From contig NZ_CP010951.1 of assembly GCF_001580455.1 (NCBI RefSeq), forward strand, positions 4,737,001 to 4,801,000: 64,000 nucleotides of DNA, read 5' to 3'. Numbering within the stretch: the stretch's first letter is position 1; the number at the start of each line of letters is the position of its first letter. This stretch comes from Ramlibacter tataouinensis (GTDB taxonomy: Bacteria > Pseudomonadota > Gammaproteobacteria > Burkholderiales > Burkholderiaceae_C). The notes under the pieces were generated by a model. That model saw only the letters and a program-made list of their open reading frames with translations. It searched no databases and was not told the DNA's origin. Position numbers and translations under genes: made by a program. Of the stretch, positions 33,162 through 42,826 are shown one piece after another.

Positions 33162-33368
33162 CTACTGAAGCCGGATCTCGCCGTCGAAGCTCACGTTGAG
33201 TTTCAGTCCGGGCACCTCCAGCGTCATCTTGGCCGGCAAGGTCTCGGTGCCCGAAATCGCGGCCTGCTGCAGGGCGCGTGACACCGCATTCTCGATTTCG
33301 CGCTGCGAGCTCACGCCGACCACCTTCAGGAACTTGCGGATGCTCATGTTCAGTTCTTCATCGTTCAT
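33162..33368 (-). CDS. DUF6494-type small cytosolic protein
   Basis: 68 aa. Sequence pattern NDEELNMSIRKFLKVVGVSSQREIENAVSRAL then LPAKMTLEVPGLKLNVSFDGEI matches a short conserved proteobacterial family of unknown function, usually annotated DUF6494. No motifs suggest catalysis. It ends 28 bp from the convergent zinc-ribbon gene. Confidence 0.7.
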   Translation of the reverse strand: MNDEELNMSIRKFLKVVGVSSQREIENAVSRALQQAAISGTETLPAKMTLEVPGLKLNVSFDGEIRLQ

Positions 33369-33428
33369 GGCGTGCTCCTCGTAAGCAAGCCGCCATCATG
33401 CCCCGATCGCCGGCGGCGCGCAGCAGCC

Positions 33429-34151
33429 TCAGAGCATCCGCTTGGCCACGCCGATCAGCAGCAGGTGGGCCGGATAGATCAGGTAGAAGGCCAGTTTCAT
33501 TCGCGGAAGCTGCATGGGCAGGCGCTGCGCCGCCCAGGCGATCGGCACGCAGGCCAGCGTGCCGATCAGACCGTACATGCCGCCGCCGAAGATGCTGTTG
33601 AGCCAAGCGGTCGCCAGCAGCAGAATCGCGGCCAGCAGCCCGGCCTCCGGCCGCGCCTCGGTCTTCCAGCAGTAGACGGCGCCGACCAGGAACGCGCCGG
33701 CCAGCCCGAATTCGACATGAAGCGATGCGATGGCGATCGCGATGCAGGCGGCGACCCGCGCCGGCACCGGGGCGCGGCTTTCGATCACCCAGCACAGCGC
33801 GGCGCCCAGCCCCAGCGTGCCCAGCACATTGACGACCCTGGGCTCGTCGCGCGCCAGGATCGAGGGAACGACCGAAACGGCGCACCAGAGGGCCAGCCGG
33901 CGGGCGCTGCGCGCCGCGCGCCCGGCGCGATCGCCGGGGCGCGCGAGGTTCAGGCCCAGGACCATCGCGAACAGCGGGAACGCGATGCGGCCGACCGAGT
34001 ACACCCAGCTGTCCTGGCCCCAGCCAAAAAGGTGACGGCCAAAGTGGTCGATGAACATCGATGCGAGCGCGATCCACTTCAGCAACTCGAGCTGGCCGTC
34101 CGTGTAGGCCAGGATGGCTCCCTGGGCAGCGGACGAGCGGCCGGCTTCCAT
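33429..34151 (-). CDS. TraX-family membrane protein
   Basis: 240 aa from ATG 34151. About seven to eight hydrophobic helices. ELLKWIALASMFIDHFGRHLFG followed by RIAFPLFAMVLGLNLARPG is the signature of TraX/acyltransferase-3-like proteins, which in F plasmids acetylate pilin. The chromosomal copy may modify a surface structure; the target is unknown. Near the C-terminus, KLAFYLIYPAHLLLIGV is another conserved block. Confidence 0.82.
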   Translation of the reverse strand: MEAGRSSAAQGAILAYTDGQLELLKWIALASMFIDHFGRHLFGWGQDSWVYSVGRIAFPLFAMVLGLNLARPGDRAGRAARSARRLALWCAVSVVPSILARDEPRVVNVLGTLGLGAALCWVIESRAPVPARVAACIAIAIASLHVEFGLAGAFLVGAVYCWKTEARPEAGLLAAILLLATAWLNSIFGGGMYGLIGTLACVPIAWAAQRLPMQLPRMKLAFYLIYPAHLLLIGVAKRML

Positions 34152-34195
34152 GGCCGGATTTTGTACGCGGGGCTGCCGGCGCGCCCCCCCGCGCG

Positions 34196-34396
34196 TCACC
34201 CGTTCGTGTCGATGGCGCGATAGCTCATGTCTTCGCCCTCGATGGCGAGCCGGAAGCCGTGGAGGCGAGCGGCCATGATCAGGCCGCGCAGTTCACTTTC
34301 GAGTTCGCGCTGCACAGCCATTCGCATCAGATGCGCCGCCCGTGTCCCCTGGGCGGAAGCGGCAAATACCGAATTGCCAGCGTGTTCGGAGTTCAT
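34196..34396 (-). CDS. Hypothetical small protein
   Basis: 66 aa from ATG 34396 (AGGA just upstream); ATG 34408 would give 70 aa. Not recognised. Helical, Ala/Arg-rich middle (GTRAAHLMRMAVQRELESELRGLIMAARLHGF) and an acidic C-terminus. The second half has G/C-rich third codon positions like real genes, the first half less so. No overlap with neighbours; the TraX-like gene begins 44 bp beyond its stop. Confidence 0.4.
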   Translation of the reverse strand: MNSEHAGNSVFAASAQGTRAAHLMRMAVQRELESELRGLIMAARLHGFRLAIEGEDMSYRAIDTNG

Positions 34397-34795
34397 GGTC
34401 CTGTTCATGCCTGCCTTGCGTGGAAGCGTCGTCGGCTGCCCGGCGACCGAAACGCGCGACCGTATCCAGACAACGCGCAAGCCGCAAACGGAGCCAACTA
34501 GGGTTTCCTCGTGGCCTCGAAAGCGGAGGAATTTCCCAAGGAATTGCACGAGCCGCAGCTTCACTCTCTGCAGCCCTGCACCATCAATCCGCCTTCCGCC
34601 GTCAGAAAAACAGGATTGCCGGCAGCTAAGCCGTTGCGGCAAAACCTGTCACCAAACTGACATGTGCATCTGGTTACAGCGCCCAATCGACGCCGCCAGG
34701 ACTCCCGCCATTCGGACTCAATCACCGGCGAACGGACACATACAACAGGCTGTGCAAGACTGCCCGATCGCGAAGGCGCCAGCACACCGGTGCTT
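34397..34795. other. Non-coding stretch between small ORF and TPR gene
   Basis: About 400 bp with no convincing reading frame, RNA gene or repeat. Composition is slightly less G+C-rich than flanking genes. It contains a CACCGGTG palindrome near 34786, of unknown meaning. It may hold the promoter of the small minus-strand ORF. Confidence 0.5.
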
Positions 34796-36175
34796 TCAGT
34801 GCGCCGCGCCGATCCGCTCCTGCCAGTATTCGGTGAGCGGCGTCCGCGCCTTCGCGGGGAAGCGCTCATGCAGGACGTGCGTGGCCAGTGCGCCCTGCCC
34901 CGCGCGAATGGCGGCATCCATCAGCGTCAGCGTGAGGATGTCGCGTTGCGCGTGGCTGCCGCCGAAACCATGGGCACGGTCGCGCACCGCGAACAGGCCG
35001 TCCGCTGCGGCCGCCCAGTTGCCGCGGGCGTAGTCCATGAAGGCGCGTGCCAGCGGCAGTCCCACCTCGGACGACATGCGCAGGTTGGTGGACCCGCCGC
35101 TGCCGGGCCGGTCCATGGCGGCGGCCAGCGCGTCGGCTGCTTCCTCCATGTCCGCAGGATCCGCCGCCCCAATGTGGGCCATGAGGGCGTGCAGGTCATT
35201 GAAGGCGTAGAAACCCGCGTCGGGCGCCTGCGTCTGCCAGCCGCGGCGCAGCGCGTCAAAGCGCTGCGCCACGTCGACACCCAGCAACTTCAGCCGCCAC
35301 AACACCGCGGTGCCGTCGACCCGTTGCAACGCCATGTCGGTGGCCGGCGCGTGCTGCGCGTCGAAGATGGCCAGCGCGGCGGCGGTGTCCATGGACTCCA
35401 TCGCGAACAGCGCGGCATGGAACCAGTTGTGATACGAAAAGCCGTTGTCCACCGCCCAGTCCGCCCGGCGTGATTCAAGCCAGTGCGCCCCGTCGCGATG
35501 CCGTCCTTCCATCTCGAAGACATGGGTGACGGCATGGACCGCCCAGGGGTCGCGCGGGTTCACCCCGAGCGCGGCCCGCCCGGTGTCCTCGGCTTCGGCG
35601 TAGTGGCCGGATTCCTCGAGGCCGAAGGCATGCATCCCGAGCACGTAGCCGTACAGCGGCATCGCGCGCGACCAGTGCGGCAGCACGCGCTGCGGACGCC
35701 GCTTGAGGTTGAGCGCGTCGCCGCGATAGAAATCGAACAGGTGCGCGAACAGCAGCGCCGCCACGTCGCGCGGCCACTCGACCAGGATCGCATCCCACAG
35801 CGCGCAAGCCCGGTCCCAGTCGCCCTCCGCCGCGCAACGCGCCGCCTTGAAATGGGCGCGCTCGCGCGCGATGCTGCCCGCGCCCATGCCTTCCACCTCG
35901 TCGAGGAGATCCCGCGCCTGCAGCGAGGGGCCGTGCTCGCCCATGGTCAGGAGCAGGCCGGCCTTGAGCGTGCGCGGATGGGTCCAGCCCGGGTCGGCCG
36001 CGATCGCCTCGTCGAGCAGCGCCAGGGGGTCGCCGAAGTACGACAGCATGGCATCGAGCGCGGTCTCGACGCGGGCGGCCGCCTCAGCCGACCGGGTGCC
36101 GATGGCGAGGCCACGCGCGTCCTGCGCGGCGCCGGCGGTGCGCTCCTCGGCACCTTCGTGGATGAGCTTGCCCAT
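34796..36175 (-). CDS. TTC38-like tetratricopeptide-repeat protein
   Basis: 459 aa. Repeats of the TTC38 type can be seen: GYVLGMHAFGLEESGHYAEAEDTGRAALGVNPRDPWAVHAVTHVFEMEGRHRDGAHWL, and NWFHAALFAMESMDTAAALAIFD. No signal peptide or membrane helix, so it is cytosolic. Function of bacterial TTC38 homologues is unknown. Divergent from the GlxA-type regulator 92 bp away, which may control it. Confidence 0.85.
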   Translation of the reverse strand: MGKLIHEGAEERTAGAAQDARGLAIGTRSAEAAARVETALDAMLSYFGDPLALLDEAIAADPGWTHPRTLKAGLLLTMGEHGPSLQARDLLDEVEGMGAGSIARERAHFKAARCAAEGDWDRACALWDAILVEWPRDVAALLFAHLFDFYRGDALNLKRRPQRVLPHWSRAMPLYGYVLGMHAFGLEESGHYAEAEDTGRAALGVNPRDPWAVHAVTHVFEMEGRHRDGAHWLESRRADWAVDNGFSYHNWFHAALFAMESMDTAAALAIFDAQHAPATDMALQRVDGTAVLWRLKLLGVDVAQRFDALRRGWQTQAPDAGFYAFNDLHALMAHIGAADPADMEEAADALAAAMDRPGSGGSTNLRMSSEVGLPLARAFMDYARGNWAAAADGLFAVRDRAHGFGGSHAQRDILTLTLMDAAIRAGQGALATHVLHERFPAKARTPLTEYWQERIGAAH

Positions 36176-36267
36176 GGTGACTCTCCTGTGCGGGGTAAGT
36201 GTGTGCGCAAGTCTGGTCTTGCGCTTCCCGTGGGGCTAGAGTCATTCCTGCAAGGAAGCGGACAAAC

Positions 36268-37311
36268 GTGCCAGCCTCATCCAGTGATGTCATCACGGTC
36301 GCGCTGCTGGGGACGCCGGCGGTATCGGCCGCGACCCTCTACGGCTTCTTCGACATCCTGGCCGGCACGCGGCGCGACTGGCAGATGCTGCACGGCGGCG
36401 AGGCTGTCGACTCGCCGTTCCGCCCACGCGTGGTCAGCCGCGATGGCTTGCCGTTCGAAGCCGGCAACGGGGTCCGGATCACGCCCGATGACAGCTTCGC
36501 GGAATGCCCACGGCCCGACATCGTTTGCGTGACCGACCTGATGCTGCCGCCGGGCGCCGCGGCCGACGGCATGTTCGACGCCGAACTGCGCTACCTGCGC
36601 CAGGCCTGGGACGCGGGGGCCACGCTTTGCTCCTCATGCTCCGGGGCCCTGCTGCTGGCCGGCACCGGCCTGCTCGACGGGCACGACGCGACCTCGCACT
36701 GGGCCTACTGCGACCTGCTGGCGCGCGACTACCCGCGCACGCGCTGGAACGCCGAACGGATGCTGGTGGTGACGGGGCCGCAGCAGCGCATCATGATGGC
36801 GGGCAGCGGCGCTGCCTGGCACCTGCTGGCCCTGGCCTTGATTGCACGCTTCGCGTCGCCGGAGGAGGCGATGCAGGTGGCGCGGGTGAACCTGCTCGCC
36901 ACGCAGGACGTGAGCGCCCTGGCCTACTCGTCGCTCACCCGCGGCAGCCGCGCCGAGGACCCGGTGGTCGCCCGCTGCCAGGTGTGGGCGGCCGATCACT
37001 ATGGACTCGAGAACCCGGTGTCGCAGCTGGTCTCGCTGTCGGGCCTGCCCGAGCGCACCTTCAAGCGCCGCTTCACCGAGGCCACCGGCATGGCACCGCT
37101 CGAATACATCCACATGCTCCGGCTGGAGGAAGCCAAGCAGCTGCTCGAATCCACCGAGCTGCCGGTGGAAGCGGTGGCGGTGGAGGTGGGCTACCAGGAT
37201 GCGAGCTTCTTCAGCCGGCTGTTCCGGCGCAAGGTCGCCTTGACCCCGGCACACTACCGCCGCCGCTTCGGCGCGCTGAACGAGCAGCTGCGCCGCGTGG
37301 CGGCGGGATGA
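36268..37311 (+). CDS. GlxA-family regulator (DJ-1/PfpI domain plus AraC HTH)
   Basis: 347 aa from GTG 36268, preceded by AAGGAAG about 9 nt upstream; an upstream in-frame ATG at 36199 lies in poor context. The N-terminal DJ-1/PfpI-like domain has the nucleophile-elbow-like CSSCSGALLLAGTGLLDG. The C-terminal AraC domain includes SLSGLPERTFKRRFTEATGMAPLEYIHMLRLEEAKQLL and the second helix-turn-helix VAVEVGYQDASFFSRLFRRK. It probably regulates the divergent TPR gene or a nearby unit. Confidence 0.92.
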   Translation: MPASSSDVITVALLGTPAVSAATLYGFFDILAGTRRDWQMLHGGEAVDSPFRPRVVSRDGLPFEAGNGVRITPDDSFAECPRPDIVCVTDLMLPPGAAADGMFDAELRYLRQAWDAGATLCSSCSGALLLAGTGLLDGHDATSHWAYCDLLARDYPRTRWNAERMLVVTGPQQRIMMAGSGAAWHLLALALIARFASPEEAMQVARVNLLATQDVSALAYSSLTRGSRAEDPVVARCQVWAADHYGLENPVSQLVSLSGLPERTFKRRFTEATGMAPLEYIHMLRLEEAKQLLESTELPVEAVAVEVGYQDASFFSRLFRRKVALTPAHYRRRFGALNEQLRRVAAG

Positions 37312-37327
37312 GGGACCCGGACGGCGA

Positions 37328-37969
37328 TCAGGCCAATGCGCGAAGCTGCTTCCCGATTGCGGACAGCAGCGCCTCGGGCGATTGCGCGCCCGACAGGGCC
37401 AGCTGTTCGTTGAACACGAACAGCGGAACCGCGGAAACCAGGGGCGGCTCGGCCGGCAACTCCGCCGGCCCGGTGGCCAGCCACTCGCGCGCGGCTTCGC
37501 GATCCAGGTCCAGCTCCTGCGCGATGTCCAGCAGGAGGGCCAGGTCTCCGATGTCTTCGCCGCGCTGGAAGTTGGCTGCGAACAGGCGGTCCAGCAGGGC
37601 ATCCATCGCGAAGGCTCGCTGCTTCGCGCACAGGGCCAGCAGCCGATGGGCCAGGGTCGTGTTCGGGAAGCGCTGGATGCGGGCCAGGTCGATGTCGACC
37701 CCGGCCTGCGCCGCCGCCGCCTTCACCTGCGCCTGCCGCTGGCGGACCGCCTCTGGGCTGCCCAGGCGGCGCAGGTAGAACTCGGCGAAGGGCCAGCCTT
37801 CACGCGGCACCTGGGGCACCAGCTGCACCAGGTGCCAGTCCAGCTCGACGTGAAGCTCGGGCAGGGTGACGGCAAGCTGCTCGACCGCGAGGGACAGGTT
37901 GCGCTTGCCGATCAGGCACCACGGACAGATCAGCTCGACGTAGACGTCGATCTTCAGTTTCTGACTCAT
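37328..37969 (-). CDS. DsbA-family (FrnE-like) thioredoxin-fold oxidoreductase
   Basis: 213 aa. The active site is C15-PW-C18 in VELICPWCLIGKRNL, with the helical insertion and the cis-Pro strand region VSAVPLFVFNEQLALSGAQSPEALL. No signal peptide, so it is cytosolic like FrnE/HCCA isomerase relatives. It starts 7 bp after the RND gene stop on the same strand, making it the last gene of the DUF1302-DUF1329-YCF48-RND operon or a rider on it. Confidence 0.9.
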   Translation of the reverse strand: MSQKLKIDVYVELICPWCLIGKRNLSLAVEQLAVTLPELHVELDWHLVQLVPQVPREGWPFAEFYLRRLGSPEAVRQRQAQVKAAAAQAGVDIDLARIQRFPNTTLAHRLLALCAKQRAFAMDALLDRLFAANFQRGEDIGDLALLLDIAQELDLDREAAREWLATGPAELPAEPPLVSAVPLFVFNEQLALSGAQSPEALLSAIGKQLRALA

Positions 37970-37976
37970 CGATGCA

Positions 37977-40367
37977 TCAAGCGCGGGTCGGCAACAGCCA
38001 GCGCGACAGCGCGGGAATCAGCACCACGGCGCCAATCATGTTCCACACGAACATGAACGCCAGGAGAATGCCCATGTCGGCCTGGAACTTGATGGGCGAG
38101 AAGGCCCAGGTGCCCACGCCGACGGCCAGCGTCACGCCCACCAGCACCACCACCTTGCCGGTGAACTGCAGGGCGCGGCGGTAGGCGGTGGCCAGTGGCA
38201 CGCCCTGGCGCTGCTGCGCCAACTGCACCGACAGCAGGTACAGCGCATAGTCCACGCCGATGCCAACGCCCAGCGCGATCACCGGCAGCGTCGCCACCTT
38301 GACGCCGATGCCCAGCGCCACCATCAGCGCCTCGCACAGCACCGAGGTGATCACCAGCGGCACCACGGCGACCACGACGGCGCGCCAGCTGCGGAAGGTG
38401 ATGAAGCACAGCACGATCACGGCGGCGTACACCAGCAGCAACATCTGCACCCAGGCCTTGCGCACCACGATGTTGGTGGCGGCCTCGATGCCGGCGCTGC
38501 CGGCAGCCAGCAGGAACTGGCGGTCTTCGGCGTTGTGAGCCTGCGCGAACTGCGCGGCGGTCGCGGTCACGCGGTCCAGCGTTTCGGCGCGATGGTCGGA
38601 CAGGTAGGCGATCACCGGCATCACCGAGCAGTCGGTGTTGAACAGGTCGGGGTTGTTCACGCTGGCCTGCTGGGCGCCGTAATTCAGCACGTCCTGGTTG
38701 CGCGCGATGGTCAGCCACTTGGGGCTGCCTTCGCTGGTGCCGGCGGTGATCTGGCGCACCGCGTTGGTCAGGGCCACCGTGGTCTGCACACCCGGCACTT
38801 GCTGCAGGGTCCATGCCAGGCGGTCGGACTCGACCAGCGTCTGGTACTTCAGGCAGCCTTCCTTGGGCGTCTTCACGATGACGGCGAAGGTGTCGCTCGA
38901 CAGGCTGTAGTTCTTCGTGACGTAGGCGTTGTCGCGGTTGTAGCGCGAGTCGGCGCGCAGCTCCGGCGCCCCGGGGTCCAGGTCGCCAATGGCCAGCCGC
39001 GTGCTCACGGCATAGCCGCCCACCGTCAGCAGGCCGGCAACCACGAGCGCGGTCGCGGCCCAGCGTGTCTCGACGAAGCGCGCCAGCATGCCGAAGGCGC
39101 CCTTGTCGGATTGCTTGGTGTCCGCCTGCAGGCTGCGCGAGGCGGCCTCAGCGCTCACGCCCACGTACGACAGCAGCACCGGCAGCAGGATGAGGTTGGT
39201 GAAGATCAGCACCGCCACGCCCAGGCTGGCGGAGAGTGCGAGTTCCTTGATCACCGGGATGTCGATCACCATCAGCACGCCGAAGCCCACGGCATCGGCC
39301 AGCAGCGCGGTGAGGCCGGCGAGGAACAGGCGGCGGAAGGTGTAGCGCGCGGCCACCAGCTTGTGCGCGCCGCGGCCGATGTCCTGCATGATGCCGTTCA
39401 TCTTCTGGGCGCCGTGGCTCACGCCGATGGCGAACACCAGGAAGGGCACCAGGATGGAGTACGGGTCCAGTTCGAAGCCGAGGCCCGCTACCAGCCCGAG
39501 CTGCCAGGCCACCGCCGCCAGCGAGCAGGCGATCACCAGCGCCGTGCTGCGCACGCAGCGCGTGTAGCCGTAGATGATGGCCGCGGCGATCAAGGCCGCC
39601 AGGCCGAAGTACAGCGCGACCTGCATCAGGCCGTCGATCAGGTCACCCACCAGCTTGGCGAAGCCGGTGATGTGCAGCTTCACCGGCGCCTTGTCGCCTT
39701 GCGCGTCGTAGCGCGCGCGGATGTCCTCCAGCGACTTCGACAGTGCGCGGTAGTCGATGCGCTGGCCACCCGACGGATCCTGGTCGAGCAGCGGCAGCAC
39801 GATCATGCTGGACTTGAAATCGTTGCCCACCAGGCTGCCCACCAGCCCGGAGCGCGCGATGTTGCCGCGCAGCTGCTCGTTGGCGCGCTGCGAGCCGTCG
39901 TAGTTGTCCGGCATCACCGGCCCGCCACGGAAGCCCTCTTCCGTCACCTCGGTCCAGCGCACGCCGGGCGCCCACAGCGACTTCACCCAGGCCCGGTCGA
40001 CGCCAGGCGTGAGGAACAGCTCGTCGTGGATCTTCTTCAGTTCCTCGATGTACTTGGGATCGAAGATGTCGCCCTTGGGGCTTTCCACCACCACCCGCAG
40101 CGAGTTGCCCAGGCCCCGAAGCTCCAGCCGGTTTTCCAGGTAGCTCTGGATGTACGGATGGCTGCGCGGGATCATCTTGTCGAAGCTCGCGTTCAGCGTC
40201 AGGCGGGCTGCCGCCAGCCAGCCCAGCACGATCGTGAGCAGCAGGCACAGCGCCAGGACCATGGCACGGTTGTTGAACACCAGCCGTTCCAGGCGCGAGC
40301 CCGAACGGGGGTCGAAATCGGCCAGGCTGGGGGCGGCGTCACCCGCGGTAATGCCAGGGGCATGCAT
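37977..40367 (-). CDS. RND/MMPL-family transporter
   Basis: 796 aa. Membrane helix near residues 33-52, a large periplasmic loop, a bundle of helices around 235-430, a second loop and a second bundle at 620-790: the two-fold RND layout. FVFAIGVSHGAQKMNGIMQD and ALGVGIGVDYALYLLSV are the sterol-sensing/MMPL-type motifs with acidic residues. It belongs to the hydrophobe/lipid exporter branch rather than AcrB. Encoded with DUF1302, DUF1329 and YCF48-like proteins, it probably moves a hydrophobic substrate across the envelope. Confidence 0.92.
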   Translation of the reverse strand: MHAPGITAGDAAPSLADFDPRSGSRLERLVFNNRAMVLALCLLLTIVLGWLAAARLTLNASFDKMIPRSHPYIQSYLENRLELRGLGNSLRVVVESPKGDIFDPKYIEELKKIHDELFLTPGVDRAWVKSLWAPGVRWTEVTEEGFRGGPVMPDNYDGSQRANEQLRGNIARSGLVGSLVGNDFKSSMIVLPLLDQDPSGGQRIDYRALSKSLEDIRARYDAQGDKAPVKLHITGFAKLVGDLIDGLMQVALYFGLAALIAAAIIYGYTRCVRSTALVIACSLAAVAWQLGLVAGLGFELDPYSILVPFLVFAIGVSHGAQKMNGIMQDIGRGAHKLVAARYTFRRLFLAGLTALLADAVGFGVLMVIDIPVIKELALSASLGVAVLIFTNLILLPVLLSYVGVSAEAASRSLQADTKQSDKGAFGMLARFVETRWAATALVVAGLLTVGGYAVSTRLAIGDLDPGAPELRADSRYNRDNAYVTKNYSLSSDTFAVIVKTPKEGCLKYQTLVESDRLAWTLQQVPGVQTTVALTNAVRQITAGTSEGSPKWLTIARNQDVLNYGAQQASVNNPDLFNTDCSVMPVIAYLSDHRAETLDRVTATAAQFAQAHNAEDRQFLLAAGSAGIEAATNIVVRKAWVQMLLLVYAAVIVLCFITFRSWRAVVVAVVPLVITSVLCEALMVALGIGVKVATLPVIALGVGIGVDYALYLLSVQLAQQRQGVPLATAYRRALQFTGKVVVLVGVTLAVGVGTWAFSPIKFQADMGILLAFMFVWNMIGAVVLIPALSRWLLPTRA

Positions 40368-40480
40368 GGAGGTCTCCTTGTGCCAGGGGCTTGTGCACGC
40401 TGCGACGGGCAGCGTGGAGAGTTGTCTGGGGTTGCGGGCCGGGCCCGCAACGCTCTGTCAATGAAAGGCGGGAGCCGGCC

Positions 40481-41455
40481 TCAGGGCAGCGGCTGGGCCT
40501 GGATGCCGCGCGGACCCGCCACCAGCAGGCGCCCGGGAGCAACGCTCAGCACGGCTGCGGCAGGGAACGGCCGCTCCAGCTTCACGGGTGCGAAGTTCGC
40601 GCCGTTGTCGCTGCTGGCCAGCAGGTGGCCGGCCTGGCTGGCCAGCACAATGCGGCCGCCGACATCGACGGTGGCTGCCGTCAGTCCCACGGGGATTTGG
40701 GTGGCCACGGCTTGCCAGTTCGTCCCGCCGTCGGTGCTGCGCAGCACGTTGCCACGCAGGCCATGGACGACCAGGGCGCCGGTGGTGCCGGTGATGCCGA
40801 ACAGCGTGCCGTTGTAGGGCAGCGTCAGCGCGTTGAACCGGCTGCTTGCGCGATCGAGCTTGAGCACCAGGCCCTGCTCGCCCACGGCGTAGATGTCGCC
40901 CCCGACCCCACGCACCGAATAGAGGTGCATGCTCTTGGGGTTGTCGCTGGCATTCTGCACGGACTCCCACTTGGCGCCGCCGTCGGCGGTGCGCAGAAGG
41001 AGGCCGAAGGCGCCGACGGCATAGCCGTTGCGCTCGTCTTCGAACCAGACGTCGAGCACCGGGACATCGGCCGCGTCCGGGCGTCCGTCACGCTGCTTCG
41101 TCCAGTGCTGGCCGCCATCGCTGCTGTGCAGGATGACGCCATCGTGTCCGGCGGCCCAGCCCTTTTGCGGCGTGGGGAAGTGCACGGACACCAGGTCCGA
41201 ACTGACCGGGACATCGGCCTGCTTCCAGGTCTCGCCCGCATCGTCGGAGTACAGGATGTGGCCACGCTGGCCAGCGGCGATGACGCGCTTCCCAGCGAGC
41301 GCCATGCCGTTGATCAACCCGCGCGCGGCCAGTGGGCTCTTCACCGCGGGTTGGTCCAGCACGTCCACCCAGCCTTGCGTGGCGCCGGTGGCCGCCATGG
41401 CAGCAGCCATGGCCGCCCCGGCGAGGCACGCGGTGAGCATCAGGCGACGCTTCAT
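40481..41455 (-). CDS. YCF48/photosystem II assembly-factor-like beta-propeller protein
   Basis: 324 aa from ATG 41455. Signal peptide (LMLTACLAGAAMAAAMAATGA), then repeated BNR/Ycf48-type blades: ILYSDDAGETWKQADVPV, ILHSSDGGQHWTKQRDG, LLRTADGGAKWESVQN, VLRSTDGGTNWQAVAT. It is a periplasmic or outer-membrane-associated propeller, not photosynthetic here. In proteobacteria such proteins recur between DUF1329 and RND genes, as in this operon, suggesting an adaptor role. Confidence 0.88.
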   Translation of the reverse strand: MKRRLMLTACLAGAAMAAAMAATGATQGWVDVLDQPAVKSPLAARGLINGMALAGKRVIAAGQRGHILYSDDAGETWKQADVPVSSDLVSVHFPTPQKGWAAGHDGVILHSSDGGQHWTKQRDGRPDAADVPVLDVWFEDERNGYAVGAFGLLLRTADGGAKWESVQNASDNPKSMHLYSVRGVGGDIYAVGEQGLVLKLDRASSRFNALTLPYNGTLFGITGTTGALVVHGLRGNVLRSTDGGTNWQAVATQIPVGLTAATVDVGGRIVLASQAGHLLASSDNGANFAPVKLERPFPAAAVLSVAPGRLLVAGPRGIQAQPLP

Positions 41456-41466
41456 GGCTGCAGTCT

Positions 41467-42816
41467 TCAGCGGACGCCCGAGCCGGCCAGGGAGTCGGCC
41501 GTCCACTCGCGGTCAGCCAGCGGCTTGGTGTGCTTCAGGCCGCCGGTTTCGGCGATGAAGCCGGTCAGCTGGTAAGCGCGCGACACCAGGTCGTAGTGGC
41601 TGAACATGTCGGTGTAAGGAGCCGGCAGGTCGTAGCTGGGCGCCATGTAGGCGAAGCCGGTGCGCCAGAGCTGGCCGCGGGCATCGTATTCGTCGCTGGC
41701 GAGCGCCATCCAGGAATCCTCGTCCAGGTAGAAGGTGCGCTTGCTGTAGACGTGGCGCTTGCCTTCCTTCAGCGTGGCCTCGACCACCCACACGCGGTGC
41801 AGTTCCCAGCGCACGAAGTCCGGGTTCAGGTGGTTGGGCTTGAGCAGCTCATCCTGCTTGGACTGGTACACCGCGGCATACGCGTTGTACGGCACCAGCA
41901 TCTCCTTCTTGCCCACGAGCTTGAAGTCGAAACGGTCCATGGAACCGTTGAAGATAAAGGTGTCGTCGAACGTCGTCGCGCCGGCGGTGCCGGGGTTGGG
42001 CGTGTCGTGCGCCAGGTCCGGCGCCACCTTCGTGCGGCGCTGGCCGGGCAGGTAGCTCCAGGCGCGGCGGTCCTTGGTGCCGATGTCCAGCGGGTCGATC
42101 AGCATCAGCGCCTCACCCGCGCGGCGGGCCGGGCCGGTGTAGGTCAGCTTGATGCGCCAGAAGGTCTCTGCGCTCTGCTTGCTGTTGTCCCAGAACGGGT
42201 ACTCCTGCACGCTCACGCCTTCGGTGGCCAGGGCCGGACGGCCGCTGGCGTCCACGTTCAGGTTGCGGTACTTGGACTCGTAGGCCTGGCCGTTGAAGCG
42301 CACCAGGTGGTTCCACATCGCTTCGTTGCCGGTCTTCGGGATCGGGAACGGGAAGCCGGCATGCGCGCCTTCCATGGACTTGCCGTCGTTCAGGGTCTTG
42401 GCCTTGACCGCGTTCTTGGCCGTGTTGTCGGTCACGAACTTCGGGAACGCCACGGTGCGATGGGTCGGGTACACATCCACGCGGTACGTGGGGTACTTCT
42501 GCAGCATCGCCTTGGTGCCTTCGGTCAGGTTGGCGGCGTACTGGCCCATGTTCTTGCCGTCGATCTGAACGCGCGGCTTCTCGGACGCGAACGGATTGGG
42601 ACGGATGCCGTCGCCGGGCTTGAAGCCGGCGGGCGGCGTGGTCAGGCCGCCGTTCCAGGCGGGAATGGTGCCGGCGGCGTTGCCGGCCTTCTCCGCGCCG
42701 ACCGGGGTCAGCGTGGTGCCCAGGGTCTTGGCCTCGTCGGCGGTGATGGCAGCCTGGGCTGCGATCGCGCTGGCGGCGACAAGCACCGACAGGGCGAAGC
42801 GGTGGGTTGACTTCAT
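41467..42816 (-). CDS. DUF1329 periplasmic protein (LolB-like fold)
   Basis: 449 aa. Signal peptide (FALSVLVAASAIAAQAA) and the family start ITADEAKTLGTTLTPVGAEKAGN...IPAWNGGL. WSYLPGQRRTKVAPDLAHDTPNPG and MYNAYAAVYQSKQDELL-like blocks are typical. DUF1329 proteins are large periplasmic, lipid-binding-like proteins of unknown function that pair with DUF1302. It lies 10 bp after the DUF1302 gene, in the same operon. Confidence 0.92.
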   Translation of the reverse strand: MKSTHRFALSVLVAASAIAAQAAITADEAKTLGTTLTPVGAEKAGNAAGTIPAWNGGLTTPPAGFKPGDGIRPNPFASEKPRVQIDGKNMGQYAANLTEGTKAMLQKYPTYRVDVYPTHRTVAFPKFVTDNTAKNAVKAKTLNDGKSMEGAHAGFPFPIPKTGNEAMWNHLVRFNGQAYESKYRNLNVDASGRPALATEGVSVQEYPFWDNSKQSAETFWRIKLTYTGPARRAGEALMLIDPLDIGTKDRRAWSYLPGQRRTKVAPDLAHDTPNPGTAGATTFDDTFIFNGSMDRFDFKLVGKKEMLVPYNAYAAVYQSKQDELLKPNHLNPDFVRWELHRVWVVEATLKEGKRHVYSKRTFYLDEDSWMALASDEYDARGQLWRTGFAYMAPSYDLPAPYTDMFSHYDLVSRAYQLTGFIAETGGLKHTKPLADREWTADSLAGSGVR

Positions 42817-42826
42817 GGAGTTTCCT

